A stretch of DNA of 64,000 nucleotides from JAKEFM01 sp035695825 (GCA_035695825.1 DASRRH010000022.1:310001-374000), one strand, 5' to 3'. Counted from the stretch's first letter, positions 1 to 9,261 are shown. Numbers and translations: made by a program. Notes: generated by a model from the letters alone, not told the origin.

Positions 1-179
1 CCGAGGTCGTCGGGCTCATCTTCGACGGGAACATCCAGAGCCTCCCGAACCGCTACGTCTACGACGACGTCATGGCCCGGGCGGTCGCCGTCCACTCGGC
101 CGGGATCGTCGAGGCGATGCGCAAGATCTTCGACGCCGGCGCGCTCGCCGACGAGCTGACCGCGGTCGGAGGACGCTAG
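1..179 (+). CDS. S46 family dipeptidyl-peptidase, C-terminal fragment
   Basis: Only the last 58 codons lie in the window; the 5' part is cut off by the left edge. The reading frame contains GLIFDGNIQSLPNRYVYDD followed by RAVAVHSAGIVEAMRK, which matches the conserved C-terminal end of S46 peptidases (DPP7/DPP11 type). In that family the segment after the catalytic serine contributes to the substrate pocket; these enzymes are exported and release dipeptides from the N-termini of peptides. The TAG stop at 177-179 shares the palindrome CTAG with the stop of the convergent DUF1501 gene. The family call rests on this one motif block, so the exact specificity is unknown. Confidence 0.75.
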   Translation, partial: EVVGLIFDGNIQSLPNRYVYDDVMARAVAVHSAGIVEAMRKIFDAGALADELTAVGGR

Positions 180-1408
180 GCCGGCGCGAAGAGCGGAACG
201 GGCGCGAACTCCCCGCCCAGGGCCGCGACCGGATCGGCGCCGAGCCCGTCCCGGAGCACCGAGGCGTAGACCGAGCGGAAGTCGATCCCGAACTTCGGGT
301 CGCCGTCGACGAGGTCGGCGAGGTTCGGCGGCTCCCCGATCAGGCCTCCCTTCACGCGCGGGCCCACGAGGAAGACCGGTCCCGCGGTGCCGTGGTCCGT
401 CCCGCCGCTCCCGTTCTCCGCGACGCGGCGGCCGAACTCGGAGAAGGCGAGGAGGACGACGTCCTTCGCCCGCCCGATCGCCTCCAGGTCCTGGAAGAAC
501 GCGTCGACCGAGGAGGCGAACTGGCCGAGGAGGTTTCCGTGGAGCCCCTTCTGGTTCGCGTGGGTGTCGAAGCCGTAGACCGTCGCGTAGTAGATGCGCG
601 TCCGCATCCCCCCGCCGATCATCCGCGCGACGAGGGGGAGGCGCTGGCCGGCGGGGTAGTTCGCCTTGTTGCTCCCCTTGGCGACGCACTCCTTCACCTC
701 CTCCGCGCTCGCCAGCGCCGAGGCCGCCGTGGCCCGGACCACCTCGGCGTAGGAGGCGGGTCCGCCGCCGCAGTCGCAGATCTTGCGGAAGGCGGCGAGT
801 TGCTCGTCGCGGTCCTGCGGGAAGCGGCGGTCGCCCGCCATCGAGAACGCGTCGGGCCCGTCGAAGGCGAGCGCCGTTCCCGCCTCCCGCTCGAGGGCGT
901 AGGGGAGGGGCGAGCCGAAATGGACGAGGAGGGTGGGGGGCCCGGAGGCGGCGTCGGCGAACCGCCCGAGCCACCCCGCGCGCGGGAGCGGCCCCTCGAC
1001 GCGCGCGGTGTGCCAGATCTCCATCGAGCGGAAGTGGGAGCGGTCGGGGTTGGGGTAGCCGACCCCCTGCACGACGGCGACCTCCCCCTTGTCGTATCGC
1101 GCGCGGAGCGGCGCGAGGGAGGGGTGGAGGCCGGCCCGGTCGTCGAGCCGGAGCACGTCCTTCGGGTCGACGCGGAGCGTCGGGCGCGCCTTGTGGTAGA
1201 GGTCGTCGGCGTAGGGGACGAGGGTGTTCAGGCCGTCGTTCCCTCCCGAGAGCTGGACGACGACGAGGATCCGGCCCCCGGGGTCGGTCGCGACGCGGCT
1301 CTCCTGCGAGCGAAGCGCCCGCGCGAAGAGGGACGGGGCGGCGGCGCCGACGCCGACGGCGGCGAAAGCGCCCCGGAGGAACTCCCGCCGGTCGACCCCT
1401 CGCCTCAT
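176..1408 (-). CDS. DUF1501 family protein with Tat signal
   Basis: This is a 410-residue exported protein. It begins MRRGVDRREFLRGAFAAVGV, which has a twin-arginine motif followed by a hydrophobic stretch and an Ala-rich cleavage region. Family hallmarks include GGNDGLNTLVP near residue 55, HFRSMEIWHTA near residue 125 and SEFGRRVAENGSGGTDHGT toward the C-terminus. DUF1501 proteins are related to the alkaline phosphatase/sulfatase fold and are very often encoded with DUF1800 proteins. Here the ATG overlaps the DUF1800 stop by 4 bp (ATGA), so the two are surely cotranscribed. The reading frame stays open far upstream of 1408, but the Tat start and the overlap fix the beginning. The biochemical role is unknown. 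Confidence 0.92.
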   Translation of the reverse strand: MRRGVDRREFLRGAFAAVGVGAAAPSLFARALRSQESRVATDPGGRILVVVQLSGGNDGLNTLVPYADDLYHKARPTLRVDPKDVLRLDDRAGLHPSLAPLRARYDKGEVAVVQGVGYPNPDRSHFRSMEIWHTARVEGPLPRAGWLGRFADAASGPPTLLVHFGSPLPYALEREAGTALAFDGPDAFSMAGDRRFPQDRDEQLAAFRKICDCGGGPASYAEVVRATAASALASAEEVKECVAKGSNKANYPAGQRLPLVARMIGGGMRTRIYYATVYGFDTHANQKGLHGNLLGQFASSVDAFFQDLEAIGRAKDVVLLAFSEFGRRVAENGSGGTDHGTAGPVFLVGPRVKGGLIGEPPNLADLVDGDPKFGIDFRSVYASVLRDGLGADPVAALGGEFAPVPLFAPA

Positions 1409-2742
1409 GCGAGCTGGTACTCCGGGCTCGAGAGGATCAGCCGGACGAGGCCGCGGACCTTGCCGTCGAGCCCGGCCTTCGTCGGGCGGAAGGGTCCGAG
1501 GATCCCCTTCTCCCCCTTCATCTGGAGGTAGCCCTCGAGCGCCGCGCGCGTGCCGGGGGGCGCTTCCCCGTCGAGGAGCGCGTCGAGGAAGGTCGAGACG
1601 ACCTTCGCAGCGTCCGCGTCGCGGCCGACCCACGCCTCGGGCTCGAAGGGGCGGCCGTCGGTCTTGCGCGCGCGGTAGGTGACGAGCGTGTTCGCGAAGT
1701 TCGCGCGCTCGAAGAGCGTCGCCGTGTTGACCCAGGCGAGGCCTCCGTCCCACCCCTTCACCGTCGGGGGGTTGAAGAGCGCCTGCCCCATCCGCGCGGT
1801 CGGGCCCGGGAGGCGCCGGACCGGGACCGCGACGCCGAGCTCGCGGATCGCCCCGACGACGAACTCGACAGGGCCCTTGATCTTGGCGCGGAGCGCCCGC
1901 GCGGAGACGAAGTGCGGCGAGAGGAAGACGGCGCGGAGGGTCTCGCGCATATCCCCGTCCGCGTCGAGGAACTTCCGCGCGACCTCGGTCTCGAGCTCCG
2001 GGAGCCCCTCGTCCGCGACGAAGAAGCGGACGATCTTCCCCGCGAGGCGCCGGGCCGTCGCGGGGTCCTCGGCGAGGCGCTCGACCACCTCCTCGGGCTT
2101 CCAGGGCCTCGTCTCGCCGAAGAGGGTCTTCGGACTGCCGTCGTGGTCCTTCGGTTCGAAAGCCGCCTCCCCCTCGCGGACCTTCCACCCCGTGAAGAGC
2201 CGGGCGAGCTCCCGGATGTCGGTCTCCGCGTAGCCGCCGCGGCCGAGGGTGAAGAGCTCGAGGAGCTCGCGCGGGAAGTTCTCGTTCGGCTTCCCCTTCG
2301 TCGAGCGCGCCCCGTCGAGGAAGAGGAGCATCGCCGGGTCGCGGGCGACCGCGGCGAGGAGGTCGGCGAATCGGCCGAGGGCGTGCGCGCGGAAGAGCTC
2401 GTTCTGGCGCACCATCAACCCGACGTCCTCGACCTTCCCCGCCCCGGTCGCGAAGTGCCCGTGCCAGAAGAGGGTCATCTTCTCCTCGAGCGGACGGGCC
2501 GTGTGGAGGATGCGGTAGATCCACCAGGCCTGGGCGTCCTCGAGGTTCGTCAGGTCGAAGACCTCCCCCTCGAGCCGCTCGAGGGCCGCGGCGAGGGGGT
2601 CGTCGTCCTTCTCGGGGTGGAGGAGGTCCTCGACGCAGGCGCGGAAGCCGCGCGCGGCGGCCGCGCGGAGCTCGGCGGGGGAGAGGCCGAACCCGGCCCG
2701 CCGGTAGAGGTGGGCGATCGTCCGTTCCGCGTCCGTGCGCAA
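1405..2742 (-). CDS. DUF1800 family protein
   Basis: This 445-residue protein starts MRTDAERTIAHLYRRAGFGLS, and the RAGFG motif near the N-terminus is the DUF1800 signature. Further family blocks are EKMTLFWHGHF near residue 90, ENFPRELLELFTLG near residue 155 and FNPPTVKGWDGG near residue 320. No signal peptide is visible. The gene lies immediately upstream of the Tat-exported DUF1501 gene with a 4-bp overlap, the usual arrangement for this pair in Planctomycetota and other environmental bacteria. The molecular function is not established. Partnership with the DUF1501 product is inferred only from gene order. Confidence 0.92.
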   Translation of the reverse strand: MRTDAERTIAHLYRRAGFGLSPAELRAAAARGFRACVEDLLHPEKDDDPLAAALERLEGEVFDLTNLEDAQAWWIYRILHTARPLEEKMTLFWHGHFATGAGKVEDVGLMVRQNELFRAHALGRFADLLAAVARDPAMLLFLDGARSTKGKPNENFPRELLELFTLGRGGYAETDIRELARLFTGWKVREGEAAFEPKDHDGSPKTLFGETRPWKPEEVVERLAEDPATARRLAGKIVRFFVADEGLPELETEVARKFLDADGDMRETLRAVFLSPHFVSARALRAKIKGPVEFVVGAIRELGVAVPVRRLPGPTARMGQALFNPPTVKGWDGGLAWVNTATLFERANFANTLVTYRARKTDGRPFEPEAWVGRDADAAKVVSTFLDALLDGEAPPGTRAALEGYLQMKGEKGILGPFRPTKAGLDGKVRGLVRLILSSPEYQLA

Positions 2743-2787
2743 GGCCGTCGAGGATCGTAACCCCCGGTCGCAAGACGGGAAGGGCGA

Positions 2788-3447
2788 TTAGGGGAGAGCG
2801 GGGGAGGCGGGCGCCTCCGCGGGGAGGAATCGGACCGCGAACACCTCGGCGAAGCGCGCGGCGACCCGCGCCTTCACGTCGGCCATGCAGACCTCGCGGC
2901 CGGCCTCGGCCGTCATCGAGGTCATGACGGAGGGGTCGAGGCCGCAGGGACGGATCCGCGCGAAGGCGGCCGCGTCGGTCTTCACGTTGAGCGCGAAGCC
3001 GTGGTAGGAGACCCAGCGGCGGACGGCGACGCCGATCGAGGCGATCTTTCGGGGGCCGACCCAGACGCCCGTCAGCCCCTCCCTCCGCGTCCCCTCGATC
3101 CCGAAGTCGCCGACCGCGCGGACCAACGTCTCCTCGAGGGCCCGGAGGTAGCCGTGGAGTCCGATGCGGCGCGCGTCGAGCCGCAGGACCGGGTAGCCGA
3201 CGAGCTGCCCCGGCCCGTGGTAGGTCGCCTGGCCTCCGCGCGCGACCTCGAAGACGGGGCAGCCCGGGTCGCCGAGGCTCTCGCGAGTGGATCGGCGACC
3301 GAGCGTGACGACGGGTGGATGCTCGACGAGGAGGAGCGTGTCGGGGGCCTCGGCGCGCGCGCGCCGCTCGACCAGGTCGCTCTGGATCGAGAGCGCCTCC
3401 GCGTAGCCGAGGAGGCCGAGGTCGAGGAGCCGGCATTCCGTCTTCAC
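2788..3447 (-). CDS. lipB: Octanoyltransferase LipB
   Basis: LipB transfers octanoate from acyl carrier protein to the lipoyl domains of 2-oxo acid dehydrogenases and the glycine cleavage H protein, the first step of de novo lipoate attachment in the cytoplasm. The 219-residue protein has RGGQATYHGPGQLVGYP, the conserved KIASIG lysine segment and the RIRPCGLDPS segment with the catalytic cysteine. The GTG at 3447 (VKTECRLLDLG) gives the usual family length; the frame is open further upstream but without similarity. A gap of about 45 bp separates it from the DUF1800 gene downstream, so it may head that transcript. No lipA is seen in the window. Confidence 0.9.
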   Translation of the reverse strand: MKTECRLLDLGLLGYAEALSIQSDLVERRARAEAPDTLLLVEHPPVVTLGRRSTRESLGDPGCPVFEVARGGQATYHGPGQLVGYPVLRLDARRIGLHGYLRALEETLVRAVGDFGIEGTRREGLTGVWVGPRKIASIGVAVRRWVSYHGFALNVKTDAAAFARIRPCGLDPSVMTSMTAEAGREVCMADVKARVAARFAEVFAVRFLPAEAPASPALP

Positions 3448-3740
3448 CGCGGGTCCGATGATAGCGCGCTTGCGTTTGCCGGATCCGCGGCGCCATCGGG
3501 GACGGCGCGCATTCCGTGTGGATCGGGTCCACGAGGTCCAGCCCTCCACGGAAGTTGCAGCGGAATCCGCGTGCCGCCCCCCGGTCCACTCCCCATCCAC
3601 GGATCCGTCCGGATTCGGGGTGGAAATCAGCGCGGAACCGGAGCGGGTTCTCCGATTGCCGTCGCGTCGAGAGGGGCCGATGATCCCCCTCCTCCCGCGC
3701 CGGAACGGTCTCGGGCGCGCGCGACCTCTCCCGGGAATCG

Positions 3741-5135
3741 ATGCGATCCACGCTCCTCCTCCTCGCCGCCTTTCAGACGAAGCCGGCCGCCGCCCCCGAG
3801 GTCCGCGTCGACGCGCGCATCGAGCTCGTCTCGATCGTGTTCCGCCTCGCGGGGCACTCCGAGTTCAACCAGGAGAGCTCCGACTCGCCCTACGCGCGCG
3901 AGGTGAAGGAGCGCTTCGGCCGTTTCGCGGGACACCCGGCGGTCGAGCGCGCGGCCGACCTCCGCAAGGAGCGCGGCGTCTCCTTCGACGCCGTGCCGAG
4001 CCTCGCCGTGCATCTCGTCGACGCGGAGTCCTTCGCGGAGAGGGTCCCCTTCGACGCTCCCCCCGCGCGGCTCGACGCGCGTTGGAGCGCCGAGGAGGCG
4101 CGCGCGTTCGTGGGGCTCCTCCGCGCGTTCTCGCGGGAGAGCGGCTTCCCGGAGTTCTTCGCCGCGCACGCGGGCCTCTACCGGAAGACGGAGGAGCGCC
4201 TGCGCGCGCTCCTCGCCGCGCGGCTCGACGTCGGCTGGTTCGACGCCTTCTTCGGTGCGAAGCCGGGCGCGACGTTCCGCGTGATCCCCGGCCTCCTCTT
4301 CGGCGGTTGCAACTACGGCGTCGGCGTGCGCCTCCCCGACGGGCGCGAGGAGGTCCTCCCCTCGATCGGATGCTGGAAGTGGGACGGAGAGGGGGTCCCC
4401 CTCTTCGGGGAGGAGGTGCTCCCGACCGTCGTCCACGAGTTCTCCCACTCGTACGCGAACCCCTTGGTCGACCTCCACGCCGAGGCACTCGAGCGGTCGG
4501 GAGAGAGGATCTTCCCCACCGTGTCCGCCGTCATGAGGCCGCAAGCCTACGGCACCTGGCGCGCCGTGCTCTACGAGTCGCTCGTCCGGGCGAGCGTCGT
4601 GCGGTACTTGACCGCGCACGAGGGAAAAGGGGCGGCGGCGAAGGAGGTCGACGAGGACGGGAAGAGAGGCTTCGCCTGGGTCGGCGACCTCGCGGCGCTC
4701 CTCGCGGAGTACGAGCGCGACCGCAAGGCCTACCCCGACCTGGACGCCTTCGCGCCGCGCCTCGTCGCCTTCTTCGAGGCGCTCGCGGAGCGCTCCGAGA
4801 AGGTCGCGGCCGACGCGCCGAAGGTGGTCCGCACGACGCCGGCGGGCGGCGCCTCCGGGATCCCCGCCGATCTCGGCTCGATCGTCGTCGAGTTCGACCG
4901 GCCGATGCAGACCGGCGGCTACGCGGTCACGGGCGGGGGGGAGGAGTTCCCGGAGATCGATCGCTCGCGCGCGGCGGGCTTCGACGATTCGGGGAAGATC
5001 TTCACGCTCCCCGTGAAGCTGAGACCGGGGAGGAGGTACCGGTTCGGTCTGAACGGCGCGAGCCATCGAGGATTCCAGAGCCGCGAGGGAGTCCCCCTCG
5101 TCCCCCTCGACGTGACCTTCGCGACGGCGGAGTGA
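3741..5135 (+). CDS. DUF4932-type putative metallopeptidase, secreted
   Basis: The 464-residue protein has a short hydrophobic N-terminus (MRSTLLLLAAFQT) consistent with export. The body opens with VDARIELVSIVFRLAGHSEFNQ and contains VVHEFSHSYANP near residue 232, a zinc-metallopeptidase HExxH motif of the type found in DUF4932 proteins. From about residue 370 an Ig-like domain follows (VVRTTPAGGASGIP, then IVVEFDRPMQTGGYAV), resembling the SbsA-type Ig domains that tether or space secreted enzymes. It is followed by a 280-bp gap and then the kinase gene, so it is probably its own transcription unit. The substrate is unknown, and peptidase activity is inferred from the motif. Confidence 0.72.
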   Translation: MRSTLLLLAAFQTKPAAAPEVRVDARIELVSIVFRLAGHSEFNQESSDSPYAREVKERFGRFAGHPAVERAADLRKERGVSFDAVPSLAVHLVDAESFAERVPFDAPPARLDARWSAEEARAFVGLLRAFSRESGFPEFFAAHAGLYRKTEERLRALLAARLDVGWFDAFFGAKPGATFRVIPGLLFGGCNYGVGVRLPDGREEVLPSIGCWKWDGEGVPLFGEEVLPTVVHEFSHSYANPLVDLHAEALERSGERIFPTVSAVMRPQAYGTWRAVLYESLVRASVVRYLTAHEGKGAAAKEVDEDGKRGFAWVGDLAALLAEYERDRKAYPDLDAFAPRLVAFFEALAERSEKVAADAPKVVRTTPAGGASGIPADLGSIVVEFDRPMQTGGYAVTGGGEEFPEIDRSRAAGFDDSGKIFTLPVKLRPGRRYRFGLNGASHRGFQSREGVPLVPLDVTFATAE

Positions 5136-5417
5136 GGCGCGCGCCGCTCCCGCTCCTCGCCAGGGAGGGGTCGGAAGCCGGGGGCGGGAGGGGCTCCTCC
5201 AACGGCGGGGGGCTCCGCCCGTACGCGATTCCTGTCGGGCTCGTGAAAGCGGCAGGTCGGCTCGAGCGCGAGCGCCCGGACGGATCGGATCGATCGTAGG
5301 AATCCGGACGCGCCCGGGACCTCCCGCACGAAGAGCGCGATCCGCGGGGGACAGGTTGCGTGCCGTGGCTGACCGGCGTCCGAAGGACCGAGCGGGGGCC
5401 GCTCCCCGGAGCCCCCC

Positions 5418-6875
5418 ATGAGGCTCACGGCGCGCCTCGTCTCGTGGATCCTCCTCGGGGTCGTCGTCCTCCTCGTCGTGGACGCGACCCTCTTCGTGCG
5501 GAGGGAGGGGGATCTGTTGCGGGAGGACATGCGGGGGAAGGCGCGGCAGCTCGGCAGGGCCCTGCGGGGTCCCGTGGCCGACGCCTGGCAGGAGGGGGGG
5601 GAGGCGGAGGCGCTCCGGCTGGTGCAGGACGCGAACAACCCCGACCACGCGATCCGCGTCCGCCTCGTGCGGCTGCGGGAGGGGACCGATGCCCGGTTCG
5701 CTCCTTCGGTCCCCGTCGAGCGGCTCGCGGCGGACGGATCGGAGACGTCGGTCGAGGCGAAGGGACCGGAGGGGTCCGACTGCCTCTACACGTACGTCCC
5801 CCTCCCCGAGGTCGCGGCCGCGGACGCCGCTCTCGAGCTGCGCGAGGAGTTCTCCCGCCTCGAGGATCTGCGTCGCTCGACGCAGCGGCGCTTCCTGGCG
5901 ATCAGCGGCGCCCTCCTCGTCGGCGGCGCGGGGAGCGTCGCCCTCTTCGGCGTCGTTTTCCTCGGGCGCCCCCTGCGCCGCCTGATCGAGAAGACGAAGC
6001 GCGTCGGGTCGGGGGACCTCGGGGATCCCGTCGCGCTCCCGGGTCGGTACGAGCTGACCGACCTCGCCGACGCGATCAACCAGATGTGCGCGCGCCTCGC
6101 CGAGGCGGAGCGAACGGTGCGCGCGGAGACGGACCAGCGGATCGCCGCCCTCGAGCAGCTGCGGCACGCCGACCGCCTGAAGACCGTGGGCCAGCTCGCC
6201 TCGGGGGTCGCGCACGAGCTCGGAACCCCCCTCAACGTCGTGTCCGGCTACGCCGGGCGGATCGCGTCGGGTCGCCTCCCCGAGGAGGAGGTGAAGCGGA
6301 GCGCGGAGATCATCCGGGGGCAGGCGGGGCGCATGGGCGGAATCCTCCTGCAGCTCCTCGACTTCGCACGGTCCCGGACGCCGAAGCGGCGCCCGAGCGA
6401 CCTCCAGGACCTCGCCCGCCGGACGGTCGATCTCGTCGCGACGCTCGGCTACCCGGGACGGGCCGTCGTCGTCCCCCCCGACGGGACGGCGTCCGTCTGC
6501 GCCGAGGTCGACGCCGCCCAGGTCGAGCAGGTCCTGACGAACCTCCTCGTCAACGCGCTCCAGGCGACCCCGGCCGGAGGCGCCGTCGAGGTCTCCGTCC
6601 GCAAGGTCCGCCGGCGCCCGCCTCCTCGCGTCCGCCGGCCGGAGGGGGAGTATGTCCGCCTCGCCGTGCGCGACGGCGGGAGCGGGATCCCGCCCGAGAA
6701 CCTCGAACGGATCTTCGACCCCTTCTTCACGACGAAGGAGGTCGGTCGAGGGGCGGGGCTCGGGCTCTCGATCGTCCACGGGATCGTGCGGGATCACGGC
6801 GGTTGGATCGAGGTGAGGAGCGAGGTGGGGAAGGGGAGCCTCTTCGAGGTCTTCGTCCCGGAGACGGTCGCATGA
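5418..6875 (+). CDS. Membrane sensor histidine kinase (HAMP-HisKA-HATPase)
   Basis: This 485-residue kinase has a transmembrane helix at about residues 8-28, a periplasmic region of about 130 residues and a second helix around 158-182. A HAMP linker (RPLRRLIEKTKRVGSGDLGD) follows. The phosphoacceptor box is VAHELGTPLNVVSGYA near residue 265. The ATP-binding part has the N box NLLVNALQATPAGG and the later DGGSGIPPENLERIFDPFFTT and GLGLSIVHGI boxes. The GTPLN variant of the H box is typical of NtrB/HydH-like kinases. Its stop overlaps the start of the NtrC-type regulator by 4 bp, so the pair forms one two-component system. The stimulus is unknown. Confidence 0.9.
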   Translation: MRLTARLVSWILLGVVVLLVVDATLFVRREGDLLREDMRGKARQLGRALRGPVADAWQEGGEAEALRLVQDANNPDHAIRVRLVRLREGTDARFAPSVPVERLAADGSETSVEAKGPEGSDCLYTYVPLPEVAAADAALELREEFSRLEDLRRSTQRRFLAISGALLVGGAGSVALFGVVFLGRPLRRLIEKTKRVGSGDLGDPVALPGRYELTDLADAINQMCARLAEAERTVRAETDQRIAALEQLRHADRLKTVGQLASGVAHELGTPLNVVSGYAGRIASGRLPEEEVKRSAEIIRGQAGRMGGILLQLLDFARSRTPKRRPSDLQDLARRTVDLVATLGYPGRAVVVPPDGTASVCAEVDAAQVEQVLTNLLVNALQATPAGGAVEVSVRKVRRRPPPRVRRPEGEYVRLAVRDGGSGIPPENLERIFDPFFTTKEVGRGAGLGLSIVHGIVRDHGGWIEVRSEVGKGSLFEVFVPETVA

Positions 6876-8242
6876 GGCAGGGGAAAGTCCTCCTCGCCGA
6901 GGACGACGCGGCCATGCGCGCCATGCTCGCGGAGGAGCTCGGCCGTCGAGGACTCGAGGTCCGGGCCTTCGCCCGCTCGGAGGAGGCCTTCCGCGCTTTC
7001 CCGGAGGAGGCCTTCGACGTCGTGCTGACGGACCTCCGGATGCCCGGGATGAGCGGGATCGCGCTCTGCGAGCGGATCGCCGCGAATGACCCCGACGTCC
7101 CGGTGATCGTGCTGACGGCCTTCGGGAGCCTCGAGAGCGCGGTCGCGGCGATCCGCGCGGGCGCGTTCGACTTCGTGAGCAAGCCCGTCGAGATGGAGGT
7201 CCTCGCGATCGCGATCGCCCGGGCGCTCGAGCACCGCGCGCTGCGGCGCGAGGTCCGCGTCCTCCACGAGGCCGTGCAGCGGGCCGGGCGCTTCGAGGAC
7301 CTCCTGGGAAAGAGTCCGCCCATGCTCGACCTCTTCTCGGTCCTCGAGCGGGCCGCGGATTCGGAGGCCTCCCTCCTCCTCGTCGGGGAGAGCGGGACGG
7401 GGAAGGAGGTCGTCGCCCGGGCCGTCCACGCGCGGAGCCGGCGCTCGAGAGGGCCCTTCGCGGCGGTCAACTGCGGGGCCCTCCCCGACCCCCTCGTCGA
7501 GAGCGAGCTCTTCGGGCACGCGCGCGGGGCGTTCACGGACGCGCGTCGGGACCGCAAGGGGATCTTCTTCCAGGCGGACGGCGGGACGCTCTTCCTCGAC
7601 GAGATCGGCGACGGCTCCCCCTCTTTCCAGGCGAAGGTGCTCCGCGCGCTCGAGGAGCGCCGCGCCCGGCCGCTCGGCTCCGACCGCGAGATCCCCTTCG
7701 ACGTGCGGCTCGTCTCCGCGACCCACCGGGAGCTCGAGGCCCCGGTCGAGGAGGGGCGCTTCCGCGAGGACCTCTACTTCCGGATCAACGTCGTCCGCGT
7801 GCGGATCCCGCCGCTGCGCGAGCGCGGCTCCGACGTCCTCCTCCTCGCCCAGCACTTCGTCGAGGGCTTGGCCGCGCGCTCGGAGAGGCCCCCGCCCCGG
7901 CTCTCGGACGCCGCCGCGCGCATGCTCCTCGACTACGCGTGGCCCGGGAACGTGCGGGAGCTCCGCAACGCGATGGAGCGCGCGGTGACCCTGGCCCGGG
8001 GCGACCTCCTCACCGCCGAGGATCTCCCCGAGAAGATCCGGAGCTACCGGCCCGAGCGCGTCCTCGTCGGGAGCGAGGACCCGACCGAGCTCGTGCCGAT
8101 GGAGGAGCTCGAGAGGCGCTACATCGGGAACGTCCTCCGGGCCGTCCGAGGGAACAAGACGACCGCCGCGCGGGTCCTCGGGTTCGACCGCAAGACCCTC
8201 TACCGGAAGATCGCGCGCTACGGGATCGAGGCCCCCGCGTAG
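6872..8242 (+). CDS. NtrC-family sigma-54-dependent response regulator
   Basis: This 456-residue activator has three parts. The receiver domain (about 1-120) has the phosphoacceptor aspartate in VVLTDLRMPGMSG. The AAA+ domain (about 145-380) has Walker A GESGTGKE, the sigma-54 contact loop GAFTDA and Walker B LFLDEIGD. The C-terminal Fis-like helix-turn-helix (about 410-450) contains NKTTAARVLGFDRKTLYRK. The contact loop reads GAFTDA rather than GAFTGA, a recurrent variant. The ATG at 6872 overlaps the kinase stop, and the overlap plus the receiver motif fix the start although the frame is open upstream. It should activate RNA polymerase holding sigma-54 at unknown promoters. Confidence 0.92.
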   Translation: MRQGKVLLAEDDAAMRAMLAEELGRRGLEVRAFARSEEAFRAFPEEAFDVVLTDLRMPGMSGIALCERIAANDPDVPVIVLTAFGSLESAVAAIRAGAFDFVSKPVEMEVLAIAIARALEHRALRREVRVLHEAVQRAGRFEDLLGKSPPMLDLFSVLERAADSEASLLLVGESGTGKEVVARAVHARSRRSRGPFAAVNCGALPDPLVESELFGHARGAFTDARRDRKGIFFQADGGTLFLDEIGDGSPSFQAKVLRALEERRARPLGSDREIPFDVRLVSATHRELEAPVEEGRFREDLYFRINVVRVRIPPLRERGSDVLLLAQHFVEGLAARSERPPPRLSDAAARMLLDYAWPGNVRELRNAMERAVTLARGDLLTAEDLPEKIRSYRPERVLVGSEDPTELVPMEELERRYIGNVLRAVRGNKTTAARVLGFDRKTLYRKIARYGIEAPA

Positions 8243-8266
8243 GGGGGCCGGCTCGGCGGGGAAGAC

Positions 8267-8301
8267 GCCGGCCCTCCCGCCGGAGAGCCGGGAGGGCCGG
8301 C
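8267..8301. terminator. Strong hairpin between convergent genes
   Basis: A perfect 13-bp GC-rich inverted repeat (8267-8279 and 8289-8301) with a 9-nt loop lies 24 bp after the stop of the NtrC-type gene and 26 bp before the stop of the convergent DUF4397 gene. Its placement fits a bidirectional terminator. No T-run follows on either side, so termination by hairpin alone is an inference. Confidence 0.6.
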
Positions 8302-8327
8302 GCGATCGGCTCCGCCGCGTGGAGGGG

Positions 8328-8987
8328 TTACGACTTCGACTTCTCGAAGCGGATCACGGCGAGGTCGATCTTCGGAGAACCGCTCGAGAGGCCGGCGAGG
8401 AGAAGGCCGTAGAAGCGGTCGGAGAGGAGGGTCTCCTCCTTGGAAACGACCGTGCGGTTGCCGGCCTTCATCTCGAGCAGGTGCTTGCCCGCGGTCTCGA
8501 CCGCCTCCTCGCGCGCCCCGAAGGCGAGCGCGCCCGTCCCGGCGGCGCGGCCGTCCACGAAGAGCTGCGCCGCGCCGACGTCGGGGCTCGCGTTGAGGAC
8601 GAGGAGGTGCGCCCGGTCCTTTTCCCAGGTCGCCTTGAACGCATCCGCCTTCGGGGATGCCGCCGACCCGAGCAGGGCGATCCCGTGCGGCCGGCCGGCG
8701 GAGAGGGTCATCTCCGTCGAGAGGATCTCCTTCTCGCCGCTCCAGAACTCGATCTTCGCGTTCCCGGCCGGCACGCGCTCGCCGTGCGAGGCGGCTTCGA
8801 ATCCGAGGTCCTTCGCCACCTCCGTGCCATTCACCGTCGCGCGGAGGGAGGCGACGTCCGGGCAGAGGTTGACGAATCGGACGAGGGCCTGCGTGGGAGC
8901 CTGGCCGGCCCGGGGGACCCCTCCCGCTGGGGCGCGGGGGTGGCCGGCGAGGAGACTGCTCACGAGGAGCGGAGCGAGGAGGATCAT
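8328..8987 (-). CDS. DUF4397 domain protein, secreted
   Basis: This 219-residue protein has an N-terminal hydrophobic signal (MILLAPLLVSSLLAG). Two consecutive DUF4397-like beta modules follow: VRFVNLCPDVASLRATVNG, then LLVLNASPDVGAAQLFVDG about 80 residues later. This family of extracellular beta-sandwich modules often carries the ASPDAPAVDVYVDG-type motif seen in both copies here. A good ribosome site (AGGAG, 7 nt before ATG) supports the start at 8987; the open frame runs further upstream without signal. The gene diverges from the receiver-domain gene at 9262. Its function is unknown, but a cell-surface or periplasmic location is likely. Confidence 0.75.
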   Translation of the reverse strand: MILLAPLLVSSLLAGHPRAPAGGVPRAGQAPTQALVRFVNLCPDVASLRATVNGTEVAKDLGFEAASHGERVPAGNAKIEFWSGEKEILSTEMTLSAGRPHGIALLGSAASPKADAFKATWEKDRAHLLVLNASPDVGAAQLFVDGRAAGTGALAFGAREEAVETAGKHLLEMKAGNRTVVSKEETLLSDRFYGLLLAGLSSGSPKIDLAVIRFEKSKS

Positions 8988-9186
8988 GGGCGACTCCTGG
9001 AAGTGGGTGCGGGAGGGACGAACAAGGGGCGTGCCGCCTCCGGCCGAGAGCGGGCAGCGAGTCGCACGGGCGATGCCGTTGGTCGAGGGAAGGGGCCGGT
9101 CCGTGGCGGAGCGACCCACTGGGGCGAGACGCCACGCTCGCGGGGAGGCGCGGGGGGTCCTTTCCGGGCGGGTCGGCGGACTTCTT

Positions 9187-9203
9187 CCGGCACGGACGTT
9201 GAC
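9187..9203 (+). promoter_or_regulatory. Weak sigma-54-like -24/-12 element
   Basis: The bases CCGGCACG-GACG-TTGAC resemble the sigma-54 consensus TGGCACG-N4-TTGC, with correct spacing but a mismatch at the first T and at the C of the -12 GC. It lies about 60 bp upstream of the receiver-domain gene at 9262. Because the -12 dinucleotide is imperfect, this is only a candidate. Confidence 0.2.
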
Positions 9204-9261
9204 GCCCCGTGCCCCGACCGGCGCCGCGGATGCGGCTGCCCTGAAGAAAGGAACGCGCGAC

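Noticed and set aside
5136..5417. Promoter or terminator in the gap before the first kinase gene
   Set aside because: Imperfect GC-rich inverted repeats are present, but none is clean enough to call, and no promoter consensus was seen.
3627..6797. A 1056-codon minus-strand frame across the metallopeptidase and kinase genes
   Set aside because: It covers two well-supported plus-strand genes and is made of Arg/Asp/Glu/Pro-rich shadow sequence.
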